DNA of 64,000 nucleotides from JADGNZ01 sp963719365 (GCA_963719365.1 OY970380.1:5146001-5210000), one strand, 5' to 3'; shown: positions 34,101 to 43,029, counted from the first letter of the stretch. Numbers and translations: made by a program. Notes: generated by a model not told the origin, from the letters alone.

Positions 34101-35483
34101 ATGGCCGCACCGCTCTCCGCCTCACTCCGCCGCGACCTCGGCACCATCGAGTCCTACGCGACCTTGCTCGGCATGCTCATCGGCGCCGGCATTTTCAAAG
34201 TCACGAGCGACGCCTGGGCGCTGACCGGACCAAGCGTGATTCTCGGCTACCTCGTGCTCGCGCCGGCGATTCTGGCGACCTCGGTTGCGTATTCGGTGTT
34301 TCTCTCCACGCCGCTCGGCCGCGAGCCCGGCGGCGAGTACACGCATCTGTCGCGGACGTTCGGCGGCTACGGTCTCGCCTTCGTCGGCGTGTGGCTGAAA
34401 GTGATCTCGTACATCGGCGCGCTGGCCTACCTGTCGCGCGCGCTCGGCGACTACGTGGTCGAGCTCTTCGCCGGCGCGCTTCCGAAGAGCGCCGCGATGC
34501 CGGTGGCGATCGGCAGCCTCCTTTTCTTTTATGTCATCCACGTTGCCGGTGTGCGCTGGTTCGGCCGTATTCAAGTCTGGATGTGCGTGCTCCTCGGCCT
34601 GTCGATCATCGTCCTCGTCGGGCCGGGCATCTTTGCCATCCATGCGCACAACTACCAGCCGTTCTTCACGCACGGCCTCGGCGGGTTCGCCGCGGCACTT
34701 CCGCTCGTCTTCTTCGGTTACGCCGGCTTCGAATCGCTAGCGCAGACGGCAGGCGAAGTGCGCGACTCCACACGCCGCCTGCCGCGCATTTTTCTTCGCG
34801 GCATTCTCGCGACGACGGTCATCTACTTCCTGATGTCGGCCGTCGCGTTCGGCGTCCTTCCCGGCGCCGAGTTGCAACAAGCCGCCGCACCGATGGCCGC
34901 GGTGGCTTCGCGCTATCTGCCGATGGGCGCGGCATGGTTCGTGACGCTCGGCGCCGTCATGGCGCTGACGACATCGGTGAACGCGACGATGCTCGTACCG
35001 TCGCGCGTCGGAATCATGCTGGCTGAGGATGGATTGGCGCCGGGGTTCATCGGAGTGATCTCGAAGCGCACTGGCACGCCGATCATTGGACTGACGTTGA
35101 CGCTGATCGTCACGCTGCTGCTCCTGGTCAGCGGACAAGTCTCGCTCGCGCTGAACATCGCCGTCTTCGCGCTGGTCTGCCTCTACTTTCTGCACAGCCT
35201 CGCGCTGCTGGCGCTCCCGCGCGCAAATCCATCGCTCTACGCCAGCGTGACGATTGCTCTGCCGCGCTGGGTGCAGCAACTCAGCGCCGCGATCTCACTG
35301 CTGTTCATGGGCACATTGATCGTCGTGCAACTCCGCGGCGACGTGGAAACGCTGACGCGCCTCTCGTTCCGCGAGCGCATCGCGAACGCGTCATTGACGA
35401 CGATCGAGCTGGTCGTTTTCTGGGGTGCGATCGGAGCGGTGCTGTATTGGATTGCGGCGAGCAGGCGGAGGAGGCAGGGCTAG
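34101..35483 (+). CDS. APC-family amino acid permease
   Basis: 460 residues, about 12 membrane helices. The first helix region, ESYATLLGMLIGAGIFKVTS, carries the broken-helix GxGIF motif that binds substrate backbone in APC transporters (LeuT fold). FGYAGFESLAQTAGEVRDST (~200-225) is the helix 6 region; PSRVGIMLAEDGLAP follows helix 8. It begins 4 bp after the sugar permease gene stop, so it is very likely in the same transcript, although an amino acid carrier has no obvious place in mannoside use. Its TAG stop and the convergent toxin gene stop share the same CTAG. Confidence 0.9.
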   Translation: MAAPLSASLRRDLGTIESYATLLGMLIGAGIFKVTSDAWALTGPSVILGYLVLAPAILATSVAYSVFLSTPLGREPGGEYTHLSRTFGGYGLAFVGVWLKVISYIGALAYLSRALGDYVVELFAGALPKSAAMPVAIGSLLFFYVIHVAGVRWFGRIQVWMCVLLGLSIIVLVGPGIFAIHAHNYQPFFTHGLGGFAAALPLVFFGYAGFESLAQTAGEVRDSTRRLPRIFLRGILATTVIYFLMSAVAFGVLPGAELQQAAAPMAAVASRYLPMGAAWFVTLGAVMALTTSVNATMLVPSRVGIMLAEDGLAPGFIGVISKRTGTPIIGLTLTLIVTLLLLVSGQVSLALNIAVFALVCLYFLHSLALLALPRANPSLYASVTIALPRWVQQLSAAISLLFMGTLIVVQLRGDVETLTRLSFRERIANASLTTIELVVFWGAIGAVLYWIAASRRRRQG

Positions 35484-35779
35484 CTGCGCAGACGTCTCAG
35501 CACACGAGGATCGCGCTTCTGATGCAGGACCGCGACGACAACGATGCGATCGTCAGTGAATTGGTAGAAGAGTGCATAGGGAAAACGGCGAAGAAGAACG
35601 CGGCGAAATGTGCGATGCACGAGGCGAAACGCCAGGGGATGCCTTTGGGCCAACGAGATTGCCTCATCGATCGATTTAAGAAAATCGTCGCCGAGCTCGG
35701 ATGAAATGCCTCGATACCACAACCGTCCCTCGCGAATGTGTCGATTCGCGCGAGGCTGAACGATGACGCGCGTGATCAT
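35480..35779 (-). CDS. ParE/RelE-superfamily toxin
   Basis: 99 residues from ATG 35779, which overlaps the antitoxin TGA by 4 bp (ATGA). Pattern of ParE-type plasmid-stabilisation toxins: an N-terminal helix pair (QPRANRHIREGRLWYRGISS, ELGDDFLKSIDEAISLAQRH), then FRLVHRTFRRVLLRRFPYAL, FYQFTDDRIVVVAVLHQKRD and a basic tail. ParE members poison gyrase; RelE members cleave mRNA; the sequence alone does not decide which. Confidence 0.9.
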   Translation of the reverse strand: MITRVIVQPRANRHIREGRLWYRGISSELGDDFLKSIDEAISLAQRHPLAFRLVHRTFRRVLLRRFPYALFYQFTDDRIVVVAVLHQKRDPRVLRRLRS

Positions 35780-35994
35780 TCGTTCTGGAGCGACTTCTTC
35801 ACATCCTCCCACGACTCGCCATCGTCGGGATTCTGTTGGAGCTCAACCCAACAGCGCTCTAGCTCATCGCGTTGCGCCGCGGTGATCTCGACGTTGTCCG
35901 GCTGTTCGAGCATGCTCTCCCAGATTTCCTGGACGATCGCAACGCGTTCATCTGTCGGAAGTTCGAGAATGTGGTCGATCGGTACACGACTCAT
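35776..35994 (-). CDS. Addiction-module antitoxin (TIGR02574-like)
   Basis: 72 residues, very acidic. The sequence IDHILELPTDERVAIVQEIW and a C-terminal AAQRDELERCWVELQQNPDD with ESWEDVKKSL match the small 'putative addiction module component' antitoxins that partner ParE/RelE toxins. It is first in a two-gene operon with the toxin, with 4-bp overlap. The C-terminal half is the likely toxin-wrapping region. Confidence 0.9.
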   Translation of the reverse strand: MSRVPIDHILELPTDERVAIVQEIWESMLEQPDNVEITAAQRDELERCWVELQQNPDDGESWEDVKKSLQNE

Positions 35995-36012
35995 AGTGTG
36001 AATATTACTCCC

Positions 36013-37218
36013 TCACGTAACGATCGTCTGCTTCGCCGCCTGCCGTTTCCACCTATCCGTTCGCAGGATCTCGTCGACTGTCGCAAACGCGATCTCCAGC
36101 TCTTCATCCGTCGTGTAAAAGTGCGGGGAGAAGCGGACACCGGCGCCGGGGCGGAAGTCGCAGACGATGTCTTCGGCGTTCAGTTCGTAGGCCACTTCTT
36201 TTGCGTGTGGCATGAGCACGGAGACGGATCCGCCGCGGCGGTCGGGTTCACGCGGTGTACGCAGTTCGAAGCCGCGGGCATCGGCGAGATTCATGATTCG
36301 CTGGGTTTGACGTAGCGACTTTTCGCGGATCACATTCATGTCGCCGCCTGAGGCTTCGGCGATGACCTTCGGACCTTCGCGGGCGGCGTAGAGCGCGGGG
36401 ATTGGCGGAGTGCCGAGCGCGAAGCGGAGGGCGTCGTCGCGAAAACGCATTGGCGGTGCTTCGAACGCGAATGGACTTGCGTGCGCCATCCAGCCGGTAA
36501 AGCTCGGCTCGAGCTTCGGTCGCAGCGCGGGATCGACGTAGAGGAACGAGCCGCCGGGTCCGCCGCAGAGCCATTTCAGCACGCCGCCAACGGCGATCGG
36601 AACATCCCATCCGGTTACGTCGACTGGCACGATGCCGGCGGATTGGAAGACATCGAGGACCAGCGTTGCGCCAACTTCGCGGCAGCGGCGAGCGATCGCT
36701 TCGACGTCGATCATGTACGACGATTCGAAGAGGATGTGGCCGATCGGAACGAGCTGCGTCCGTTCGTCGATCGCGGCGAGGAGGCGATCGAGATCGAAGC
36801 CGAGTCCGGACGCATCGTGCGGAATGTTGACGATCTCCGCGCCGAGCCGCTGGGCGAGACGGTCGTAGATGTAGCGGACCGAGGGAAACTCGCCGTCGAC
36901 GATGACGACACGGTTGCGCGGCGCCGTGTATTCGTACGACGACAACACTACTGCCTCGGCCGTGGTGACGTTCGGCAGCATCACCACCGAGCCGGGCGGT
37001 GCGCCGATCAGCGGCGCGATGATGTCGCCAACTTCGATCGACATCATCCACCACTTGTCGCCCCACGCGCGCACGCCGCGCGAGGCCCAGAGGTCGGCGT
37101 ACTCGGCCAGCGCTTCGCGCGTCGCTTCCGGCATCGCGCCGAGCGAGTGCGAGACGAGGTACTTCGTTTTGCGGAGGATGGGAAAGCGATCGCGATACTG
37201 CAAAAGAGAGTCGGTCAT
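36013..37218 (-). CDS. Kynureninase-like PLP enzyme (aminotransferase class V fold)
   Basis: 401 residues from ATG 37218, coupled to the upstream oxygenase by an ATGA overlap. Layout of kynureninase: LPNVTTAEAVVLSSYEYT (~81-98), the PLP-ring Asp in TLVLDVFQSAGIVPVDVTGW (Asp189) and the Schiff-base Lys in GGVLKWLCGGPGGSFLYVDP (Lys215). The C-terminal DFRPGAGVRFSPHFYTTDEE matches the kynureninase substrate loop. Kynureninase cleaves L-kynurenine to anthranilate and alanine. With no other tryptophan-degradation gene nearby and an Fe(II) oxygenase partner, another beta-oxo or beta-hydroxy amino acid may be the substrate. Confidence 0.87.
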   Translation of the reverse strand: MTDSLLQYRDRFPILRKTKYLVSHSLGAMPEATREALAEYADLWASRGVRAWGDKWWMMSIEVGDIIAPLIGAPPGSVVMLPNVTTAEAVVLSSYEYTAPRNRVVIVDGEFPSVRYIYDRLAQRLGAEIVNIPHDASGLGFDLDRLLAAIDERTQLVPIGHILFESSYMIDVEAIARRCREVGATLVLDVFQSAGIVPVDVTGWDVPIAVGGVLKWLCGGPGGSFLYVDPALRPKLEPSFTGWMAHASPFAFEAPPMRFRDDALRFALGTPPIPALYAAREGPKVIAEASGGDMNVIREKSLRQTQRIMNLADARGFELRTPREPDRRGGSVSVLMPHAKEVAYELNAEDIVCDFRPGAGVRFSPHFYTTDEELEIAFATVDEILRTDRWKRQAAKQTIVT

Positions 37219-38351
37219 TTCACCGCGTAATCGTCTCCATAGAATTTGCTGGTGATGCTCGTGTGAAAGTTGATCGCTTTCACGGGCGGGTATTTCGGAT
37301 TGGCGATGCACGGCAGCACTTCGAGCATCTCGTCTTCCCACAAATAGACCGCCATCGGAAAGGAGACGCGCGTTTGACGTCGCTGCTGCGCATCGCGCGG
37401 TTTGCTCACTCGATGCGTCGTCGACGGGAAGATGTCGTTGCTGATGCGCTGTATGTAGTCGCCGGTGTTGAGGATGATGCTGCCCGGCGGCGCGGCGATG
37501 CGCACCCATTTCATATTGCGGCGATTGAGAATCTGCAGGCCTTCCACGCGCGGCGCGGGGAGGAACGTGAACATGTCGATGTCCTCGTGCCCGAGGAGAC
37601 GCGCGGCGCCGGAAGCGTCGTCGGAAACGGAGACCGGCGGGTAGTAATTGAGGCGAAGGCCGAAGTTCGTGCCGGTCAGCTTTGCATCGAAAAGGTGCGC
37701 GTCGCATCCGAGGTAGGTGAGGAGGCTTTGCATGATCGGGAGGATCAGGCGTTCGTGGGCGTGCACGATTTGCTCGAAGAACGCGGCGTTGGGGTCAGGT
37801 CTAAAGTCTAAAGTGCCGGCGCGGGACCTTCCCTCCCCTGAAAACACGCGCGCCGGCACTTTAGACTTTAGACCTGACCCCATTGCCGGCCAGAACGACG
37901 CCGGATCTTCGAACGCGCGGCGGCAGAAAACCCAGCCCTCGACGAGATCGGGATGCATGTTGCTCGTCTCTTTGATCGGAAAGTAGCCCTGATTGACGGA
38001 GCCGAATCGCCCGGCGCGGAAACGCATTTTTTCTTCGAGCGTCAACGAACTGAAGATTTCTTCGATCCTCCGCTCCGCCTCGGCATAAAGATTCGGATCG
38101 ACATCGTGACCTTCGATGATGGCGAATCCGATCTCGTGGAGCGCGTCGCCGAGCTCCGAGGCGAATGCGCGCCTGTCGTCCGCGTTGCCGTGAAGAAAGC
38201 GGCCGATGTCGACAGTCCGAACCACAAACTCGTCGTCGAACTGGTCGTCATCGAGACCCTCGGCGAGCTGATACGTCTGATGCTTCTCAACTTGGTCGTA
38301 GCGGATGAAGTCCTGGTTGGTGGCGCGGACTCCTTCTTCCTTGGTGGCCAT
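37215..38351 (-). CDS. 2-oxoglutarate/Fe(II) oxygenase with an in-frame palindromic insertion
   Basis: 378 residues. An isopenicillin-N-synthase-type fold: EIGFAIIEGHDVDPNLY (~73-89), GYFPIKE (122-128), the iron ligands His255 and Asp257 in GHEDIDMFTFL and His313 in STTHRVSKPRD, with the co-substrate RxS (Arg314, Ser316). These enzymes hydroxylate or cyclise small molecules using 2-oxoglutarate and O2. Residues ~158-187 (SGLKSKVPARVF ... AGTLDFRPDP) are the translation of a 91-bp palindrome and are not expected in the family; they fall in a surface region before the catalytic core, and the frame is kept. It is first in an operon with the kynureninase-like gene and divergent (22-bp gap) from a bicupin gene. 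Confidence 0.88.
   Translation of the reverse strand: MATKEEGVRATNQDFIRYDQVEKHQTYQLAEGLDDDQFDDEFVVRTVDIGRFLHGNADDRRAFASELGDALHEIGFAIIEGHDVDPNLYAEAERRIEEIFSSLTLEEKMRFRAGRFGSVNQGYFPIKETSNMHPDLVEGWVFCRRAFEDPASFWPAMGSGLKSKVPARVFSGEGRSRAGTLDFRPDPNAAFFEQIVHAHERLILPIMQSLLTYLGCDAHLFDAKLTGTNFGLRLNYYPPVSVSDDASGAARLLGHEDIDMFTFLPAPRVEGLQILNRRNMKWVRIAAPPGSIILNTGDYIQRISNDIFPSTTHRVSKPRDAQQRRQTRVSFPMAVYLWEDEMLEVLPCIANPKYPPVKAINFHTSITSKFYGDDYAVK
37791..37881. repeat. 91-bp palindrome, GGGGTCAG family, inside the oxygenase gene
   Basis: Arms GGGGTCAGGTCTAAAGTCTA and TAGACTTTAGACCTGACCCC are perfect complements, continued by AAGTGCCGGCGCG / CGCCGGCACTTT. It adds about 30 codons with no stop in the host frame. 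The outer eight bases are shared with the intergenic element at 32701-32790. Confidence 0.95.
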
Positions 38352-38373
38352 GCGCGGAGCATAATCCCACGAA

Positions 38374-39102
38374 ATGGTTGCGAAACTCGATGGTGGTTGT
38401 CTGGTCGTGGCGTTGAAAGAAGGGGAGCCGGCTCGCGACGGATCGCTGCGGATCTGGAAGCACTTCGGCCGCCAGGCGGGAGCGAAAGCGATCTCGCTGC
38501 GCGTGCTCGAGCTGCCGACAGGGGAGCGGGCGACGTTGCGGAACGAGTCGTCCGATGAGGTGCTCTACGTCATCGCCGGCTCGGGCGCCGCGGGCGATTC
38601 GGCGATCTCCGTCGACAGCGCTATCTATCTGCCGCCGTCGGCCTCATTAGATTTTGCGGCCTCCGAGACGCTGACACTCATCAGCTCGCAGTGTCCTGAC
38701 GGCGGCGCTGTGCTCAAAGGTTACGAGCTAGGAAGCGGCGCGCCGCTCGTCGTCGCGATGCGCGATCGTCCCGTCGAGCGCACCGGCGATCGCTGGTATC
38801 GCGAGATCATCAACGCGAACGACGGCAGCACGCAGGTCACGCAATTCGTCGGCGGCATTCCGCCGGGGCGCGCGCCGGATCATTTCCACCTGTACGAAGA
38901 GGTGATTGTCATCCTCGACGGATCCGGCGTGATGTGGGCCGGCACGTCGAACACGACGATCGAGACCGGCTCGTGCATCTTCCTGCCTCACGGCCAAGTC
39001 CATTGCGTCGAAAATCGCGGCGACAGCGAGATGCGGCTCCTCGGCGTGTTCTACCCGGCGGGAAGTCCGGCGGTGCGGTACGCCGCAAACGCGAAACGAT
39101 AA
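38374..39102 (+). CDS. Bicupin protein
   Basis: 242 residues, two cupin barrels: ~25-110 (ISLRVLELPTGERATLRNES, EVLYVIAGSG) and ~150-235 (GGIPPGRAPDHFHLYEEVIV, LPHGQVHCVENRGD). Only the second barrel keeps a metal-binding set (His-x-His...Glu...His: HFH, E, H). Such proteins are dioxygenases, isomerases or sugar/acid-binding regulators. It is divergent from the oxygenase/kynureninase operon with only 22 bp between start codons, so co-regulation is likely and a shared pathway is plausible. No signal peptide. Confidence 0.85.
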   Translation: MVAKLDGGCLVVALKEGEPARDGSLRIWKHFGRQAGAKAISLRVLELPTGERATLRNESSDEVLYVIAGSGAAGDSAISVDSAIYLPPSASLDFAASETLTLISSQCPDGGAVLKGYELGSGAPLVVAMRDRPVERTGDRWYREIINANDGSTQVTQFVGGIPPGRAPDHFHLYEEVIVILDGSGVMWAGTSNTTIETGSCIFLPHGQVHCVENRGDSEMRLLGVFYPAGSPAVRYAANAKR

Positions 39103-39126
39103 CCGCCCCACCTTCGTCAACAGCAC

Positions 39127-41436
39127 ATGCACTGGGCCACTTTCGCCTTTCTCGTGCTCTCGACCGCGACGGCTGCCGCCAACACGCACGTCACGCTGAC
39201 GGGAGCGAGCGGCGGCGCCGAGGTCTGTCGATTTCAGGCGCGTGATCGTGAGAAACCGATCGAGCGCTGGTTGAGTGGGCAGTCGGTTACTTGCGTGGCG
39301 GCGGATGCGGCGCTGACGTTTCCGTCCGGACTTTGGAATGTCTTTGCGCGGTCGAAGGGGATGGTGTCGATCGACCCGATACTCGTCGACGGCAATAGCG
39401 CGCCGGCGAATCTGGCGCTCTTTCTCGTTCCCGCGGCGACGGTCGTGCTGCAACTTCCGCCCGAGGCGAGGGGCGTGTTGTATTCGCCGAAACATGCCGT
39501 CGCGTTTCCAGCGACGGAGCGAGTAACGGTTCCGGCAGCCGAAGAGCTCTGGCTCATCGTCATCGTGAAATCCGCTCCCGTCGCGGTCGTTCCGATCGCA
39601 GCGCTCGAGGCGGGAATCGAGCGTGTCGTCGATGCGCGTGCTGTCAACGATGCACCCTCCGTTCTCGGCTGGATCAAAGTCTCCGAGGCTGACCGGGCTG
39701 CGATCAAGACGGCGCGCGGTGTTCAACTGCCGCGCATCGCGCTCACTGCTGCCGGCAAAGAAGTTGTTGCCGCGTCGCTGCCCGTTCATGATGCCTTGAA
39801 CGGCGCCTTCGTTCTTTTTCGCGGTCTATCCGCAGGAAGCGCCGATCTGCGGCTCGATGGGCGGGGCTGGTTGCCGTTCCGGCGCTCTCTGCGCATCACT
39901 GGGCATCCACTGACGATGCTGCGCGAGCCGATCGCGGCGCGGGCATCGACGACCATTATCGTCAACTGGAGCACCTACGGCGATCTCCTCGCGCTCGATC
40001 GCTCGCTTGGATCGTGCGAGACGCCGAAGGAACCGCCACGGCTCGAGCTCACCGTCGCCGCGTGCCCGGAGCCGAAGCCCGGCAAGTCGCTTGACCCGGC
40101 AACGTGTTCCGTCATTCACAAAGAAACGCTCCGCAACGAATTGACCTACGGATCGGTCCGGGTCGATGAGGTCCCGCCGGGGACGTACCGCGCGGAGCTG
40201 CGTTTCGGCCGGCTACCTCCATTCGATGTCATCGAAGATATCCCGCCGCTGCAGCAGCGGCCGATGGCGCCGTTACAAGCCAGGTATTTCGAGGCGTACG
40301 GCAGTCTCACCCGCGGCGGAGAGCCGCTCCGCGAAGACGCCCGCATCGAGTTTCCGCACGACGGCGTCGGATTCGCGCAGCGCGATTCGGGGGAGTATCA
40401 CGGCGTAGTCAAGGAAGGATTCCTGGAAGACGCGAAGATCGACATCGTGACCTGCAGCGGCAAGCGGGCGTACGTGATCACCGACCGCGAAATGGCGCCG
40501 AAGTCGCGGTTCGACATCGACATCCCCGACAACACGCTGACCGTGACGGTCGTCGATACGTTCACCCAACGGCCGCTGCCCGACGCGACGCTCAAGTACG
40601 TGGTCATGTCGCTGCGGGGACGGTTCCCTCTGCTCACGCGTGAGGTCAGCCAGAGCGACGAAGGCGATGAACCGGGCAAGCACGTCGCGGGACAGTTCGT
40701 GATCAAGGGATTGCCGGAGCGGAAGCTGTTACTGACCGTGACCTGCCCCGGCTACAAGAAAAAGGAGATCGATCCGTTCTCGATGACGAAGAGCGAGAAG
40801 AAGGAGATCGATGTCGATCTCGTCCCGCTCGGCGGCTCGGAAGCGAAAGTGATCTCCTCCCGTCCCTTCGTGAACGGAATGATCTTCTGGTTCAACTCCG
40901 CGGGCGCGGAGATGGAGCGCGCCGAGCTGGCGCCTGACGGGACGTTCCATTTCGAGCAGACGCATTATCGCGACGAGACGATGACCGTCGTTTCGGCTTC
41001 GCATCCGCTGTGGATTCTGCGCGCTCCGCCGGTCGAGAAAGCGACACCGCTGCAGGTGAAGTTCCCCGATACCGCGCCGCAACGCGATGCCGAGGTCACG
41101 ATTTACAACATGAGGGCGCAGATGGTGATCCCGATCGGGGTAACGATCGGCGGATGGCGCGTTCCGCAGCCGGCGCTGGTGCAGCATCTTGCGCTCCGAG
41201 GAACCAGCGTGCTCGTCAAGGGTGGCGGACCGTTGCTGATTCCGGGACTTGCCGAGACTGGTCCGATCGATATTCTGCGAGGGCCGGCAAGTGTGCAGCG
41301 ACTACCGCAGCAAGGTGGACAGCGCTTCCCGCAGCCGCCCGCGATGGACCCATCGCTCCGCAACTTCGCTCCGGTGGAGACGCAGCGGCTTGCACCTGGC
41401 AGCGCGGCGGTGGCCTTCGATGCAACGGCGAAGTAG
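39127..41436 (+). CDS. Large secreted protein with carboxypeptidase-regulatory-like domains
   Basis: 769 residues with a short signal peptide (MHWATFAFLVLSTATAAA). No enzyme motif recognised. The body is beta-rich; segments such as VRVDEVPPGTYRAELRFGRL and FVIKGLPERKLLLTVTCPGY match the closing strands of CarboxypepD_reg / transthyretin-like domains, suggesting several such sandwiches in series. The C-terminal ~80 residues are Pro/Gln-rich and probably unstructured (GPASVQRLPQQGGQRFPQPP). An exported structural or binding protein. The TAG stop (41434-41436) lies within the target duplication of the adjoining IS256 element, so the stop is native and the insertion occurred just beyond it. Confidence 0.75.
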   Translation: MHWATFAFLVLSTATAAANTHVTLTGASGGAEVCRFQARDREKPIERWLSGQSVTCVAADAALTFPSGLWNVFARSKGMVSIDPILVDGNSAPANLALFLVPAATVVLQLPPEARGVLYSPKHAVAFPATERVTVPAAEELWLIVIVKSAPVAVVPIAALEAGIERVVDARAVNDAPSVLGWIKVSEADRAAIKTARGVQLPRIALTAAGKEVVAASLPVHDALNGAFVLFRGLSAGSADLRLDGRGWLPFRRSLRITGHPLTMLREPIAARASTTIIVNWSTYGDLLALDRSLGSCETPKEPPRLELTVAACPEPKPGKSLDPATCSVIHKETLRNELTYGSVRVDEVPPGTYRAELRFGRLPPFDVIEDIPPLQQRPMAPLQARYFEAYGSLTRGGEPLREDARIEFPHDGVGFAQRDSGEYHGVVKEGFLEDAKIDIVTCSGKRAYVITDREMAPKSRFDIDIPDNTLTVTVVDTFTQRPLPDATLKYVVMSLRGRFPLLTREVSQSDEGDEPGKHVAGQFVIKGLPERKLLLTVTCPGYKKKEIDPFSMTKSEKKEIDVDLVPLGGSEAKVISSRPFVNGMIFWFNSAGAEMERAELAPDGTFHFEQTHYRDETMTVVSASHPLWILRAPPVEKATPLQVKFPDTAPQRDAEVTIYNMRAQMVIPIGVTIGGWRVPQPALVQHLALRGTSVLVKGGGPLLIPGLAETGPIDILRGPASVQRLPQQGGQRFPQPPAMDPSLRNFAPVETQRLAPGSAAVAFDATAK

Positions 41437-41442
41437 CGCGCG

Positions 41443-42945
41443 AGTTGTGTGCGTCAAGTTCTGCAAAAGCGGGTTATTTGGTCTTCTGGTTTGGTTCTCC
41501 CGTTTCTCTCTCTATTTAGCAGCAGGGGCTGTGGGAGCTGTGGGAAACGGCGGCGGCTTCTTGCCGGCGTTTTCCAAGTCCTGTGGGAAGGCGCGGCTTC
41601 ATCGCGGCTTTCCATAGGACGTCAGCTTCCATAGCCCGGTTCTTGTTTTTGCTCACGCAGCCACCTCGCGAAGAAGCTGCTTCTTGTGCTCGGTCAGCAG
41701 TTCCATGTTCAGGTAGCGCGTTGCCTCGATCCAGTTCTCGTGCATCTCGACGGCCAGGGCGCGCACCAGACGAAGACAGCTCGCGTCGTTCGGGAAGATT
41801 CGCACCACGAGCGTGCGCCGTTTGATCTCTTCGTTGAACCGCTCGAGCATGTTCGTCGACTTCAGATGTTTGTGATGTTCGGCCGGTAATCGATAAAACG
41901 TCAGCGTCTCCTCAATGTTCTCTTCGACCCAGTTGCACAGCTTCGAGTACTTGGCTTGCCACTTGGCCAGCCATGTGGCTAGATCGCGTCGGGCTTCGCC
42001 CAGATCGCGGCGGCCGTAGATCCAACGCAGCTCGTGCAGGCAATCGTGATCGCCGCGACGCGGCAGGTAGTCCAGAGCATTGCGGAGAAAGTGAACGTAG
42101 CAGCGCTGCCACGAGGCATCCGTCAGAACCTCGCGAATCGCAGCCTTGAGCCCGGCGTGATCGTCGCTGACCACGAACTCCACTCCCTGCAGCCCACGCT
42201 CGCGAAGTCCGCGCAGAAACTCGGTCCAGCTGTTGCGGCTTTCTCTCTCAGCCAACTCCACGCTCAGGATGCATCGCCGCCCTTCGTGGTTGATCCCGAT
42301 CGCGATCATCACCGCATGGCTGCGGATCGTTCCCTGATCACGAATCCGCTCGTAGCGTGCATCGAGAATCACGTACGGATACGCTTCATCCAGCTTCCGC
42401 TTGGCGAATGCCTCCAGTTGCCCGTCCAGCTTCTTGGTGATCTCGCTGATCGAGCTTGCGCTGAACGAATGTCCGCACAACTCCTCAGTGATGGCCTTCA
42501 CTTTCCGTGTCGACACCCCCTGGATGTACATCTCCGTCAGAGCTGCGAACAGCGCTTTCTCACTCCGCTGGTAGCGCTCGAATAGCTCTGTCCGAAACAG
42601 GCCCTTCCGATCCTGGGGAATCCGCAGCTCCAGCTTTCCAACTCGTGTGATGAACGACCGGTCGTAGTACCCGCTTCGATGTCCTGCTCGTTCTTCGGTC
42701 CGTTCGCTGCGCCGCGCTCCCAGCGCCTCGTCCATCTCGCTCTCGAGAATCTGCTGGACCGTCTGGGTCACGATCTCCCGGATCAGATCCGGCGTCTCCA
42801 GCAGCAGGTTCTTCACATCTGTCGTTTCCGCGTTACGATTCTTCTGGGCCATCGAGTTCTCTCCTGTTCGTTCTGTTTAGCAACTTGAACTTTACAGAAG
42901 ACCTCGTTGGCCCTTTTCCTTTTGCAGAACTTTTCGGACACTACC
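41443..42945. mobile_element. IS256-family insertion sequence with terminal repeats and 9-bp target duplication
   Basis: 1503 bp. Terminal inverted repeats of ~27 bp with ~22 matches: left 41443-41469, right 42919-42945, sharing AAGTTCTGCAAAAG. The flanking 9-bp direct repeat TAGCGCGCG (41434-41442 and 42946-42954) is the target duplication, the size usual for IS256. One transposase gene on the minus strand. About 180 bp lie between the left end and the transposase stop. With both ends, a full-length transposase and an exact duplication, the copy looks recently inserted and possibly active. Confidence 0.93.
41653..42852 (-). CDS. IS256-family (mutator) transposase
   Basis: 399 residues, the full family length. 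DDE catalytic residues are visible: the first Asp in YVILDARYERIR, the second in FVVSDDHAGLKAA and the Glu in MLERFNEEIKRRT, with the mutator signature WQRCYVHFLRNALDY between them. N-terminal helical DNA-binding region. It cuts and rejoins the element's own ends through a circular intermediate. Confidence 0.96.
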   Translation of the reverse strand: MAQKNRNAETTDVKNLLLETPDLIREIVTQTVQQILESEMDEALGARRSERTEERAGHRSGYYDRSFITRVGKLELRIPQDRKGLFRTELFERYQRSEKALFAALTEMYIQGVSTRKVKAITEELCGHSFSASSISEITKKLDGQLEAFAKRKLDEAYPYVILDARYERIRDQGTIRSHAVMIAIGINHEGRRCILSVELAERESRNSWTEFLRGLRERGLQGVEFVVSDDHAGLKAAIREVLTDASWQRCYVHFLRNALDYLPRRGDHDCLHELRWIYGRRDLGEARRDLATWLAKWQAKYSKLCNWVEENIEETLTFYRLPAEHHKHLKSTNMLERFNEEIKRRTLVVRIFPNDASCLRLVRALAVEMHENWIEATRYLNMELLTEHKKQLLREVAA

Positions 42946-43029
42946 TAGCGCGCGTGGCATTCATCGCGATCCGATTCCGGCCAATTCGAGGCATCGCCTT
43001 TGCTCTTTCGCAGGCAGGAGGAAACGTAC

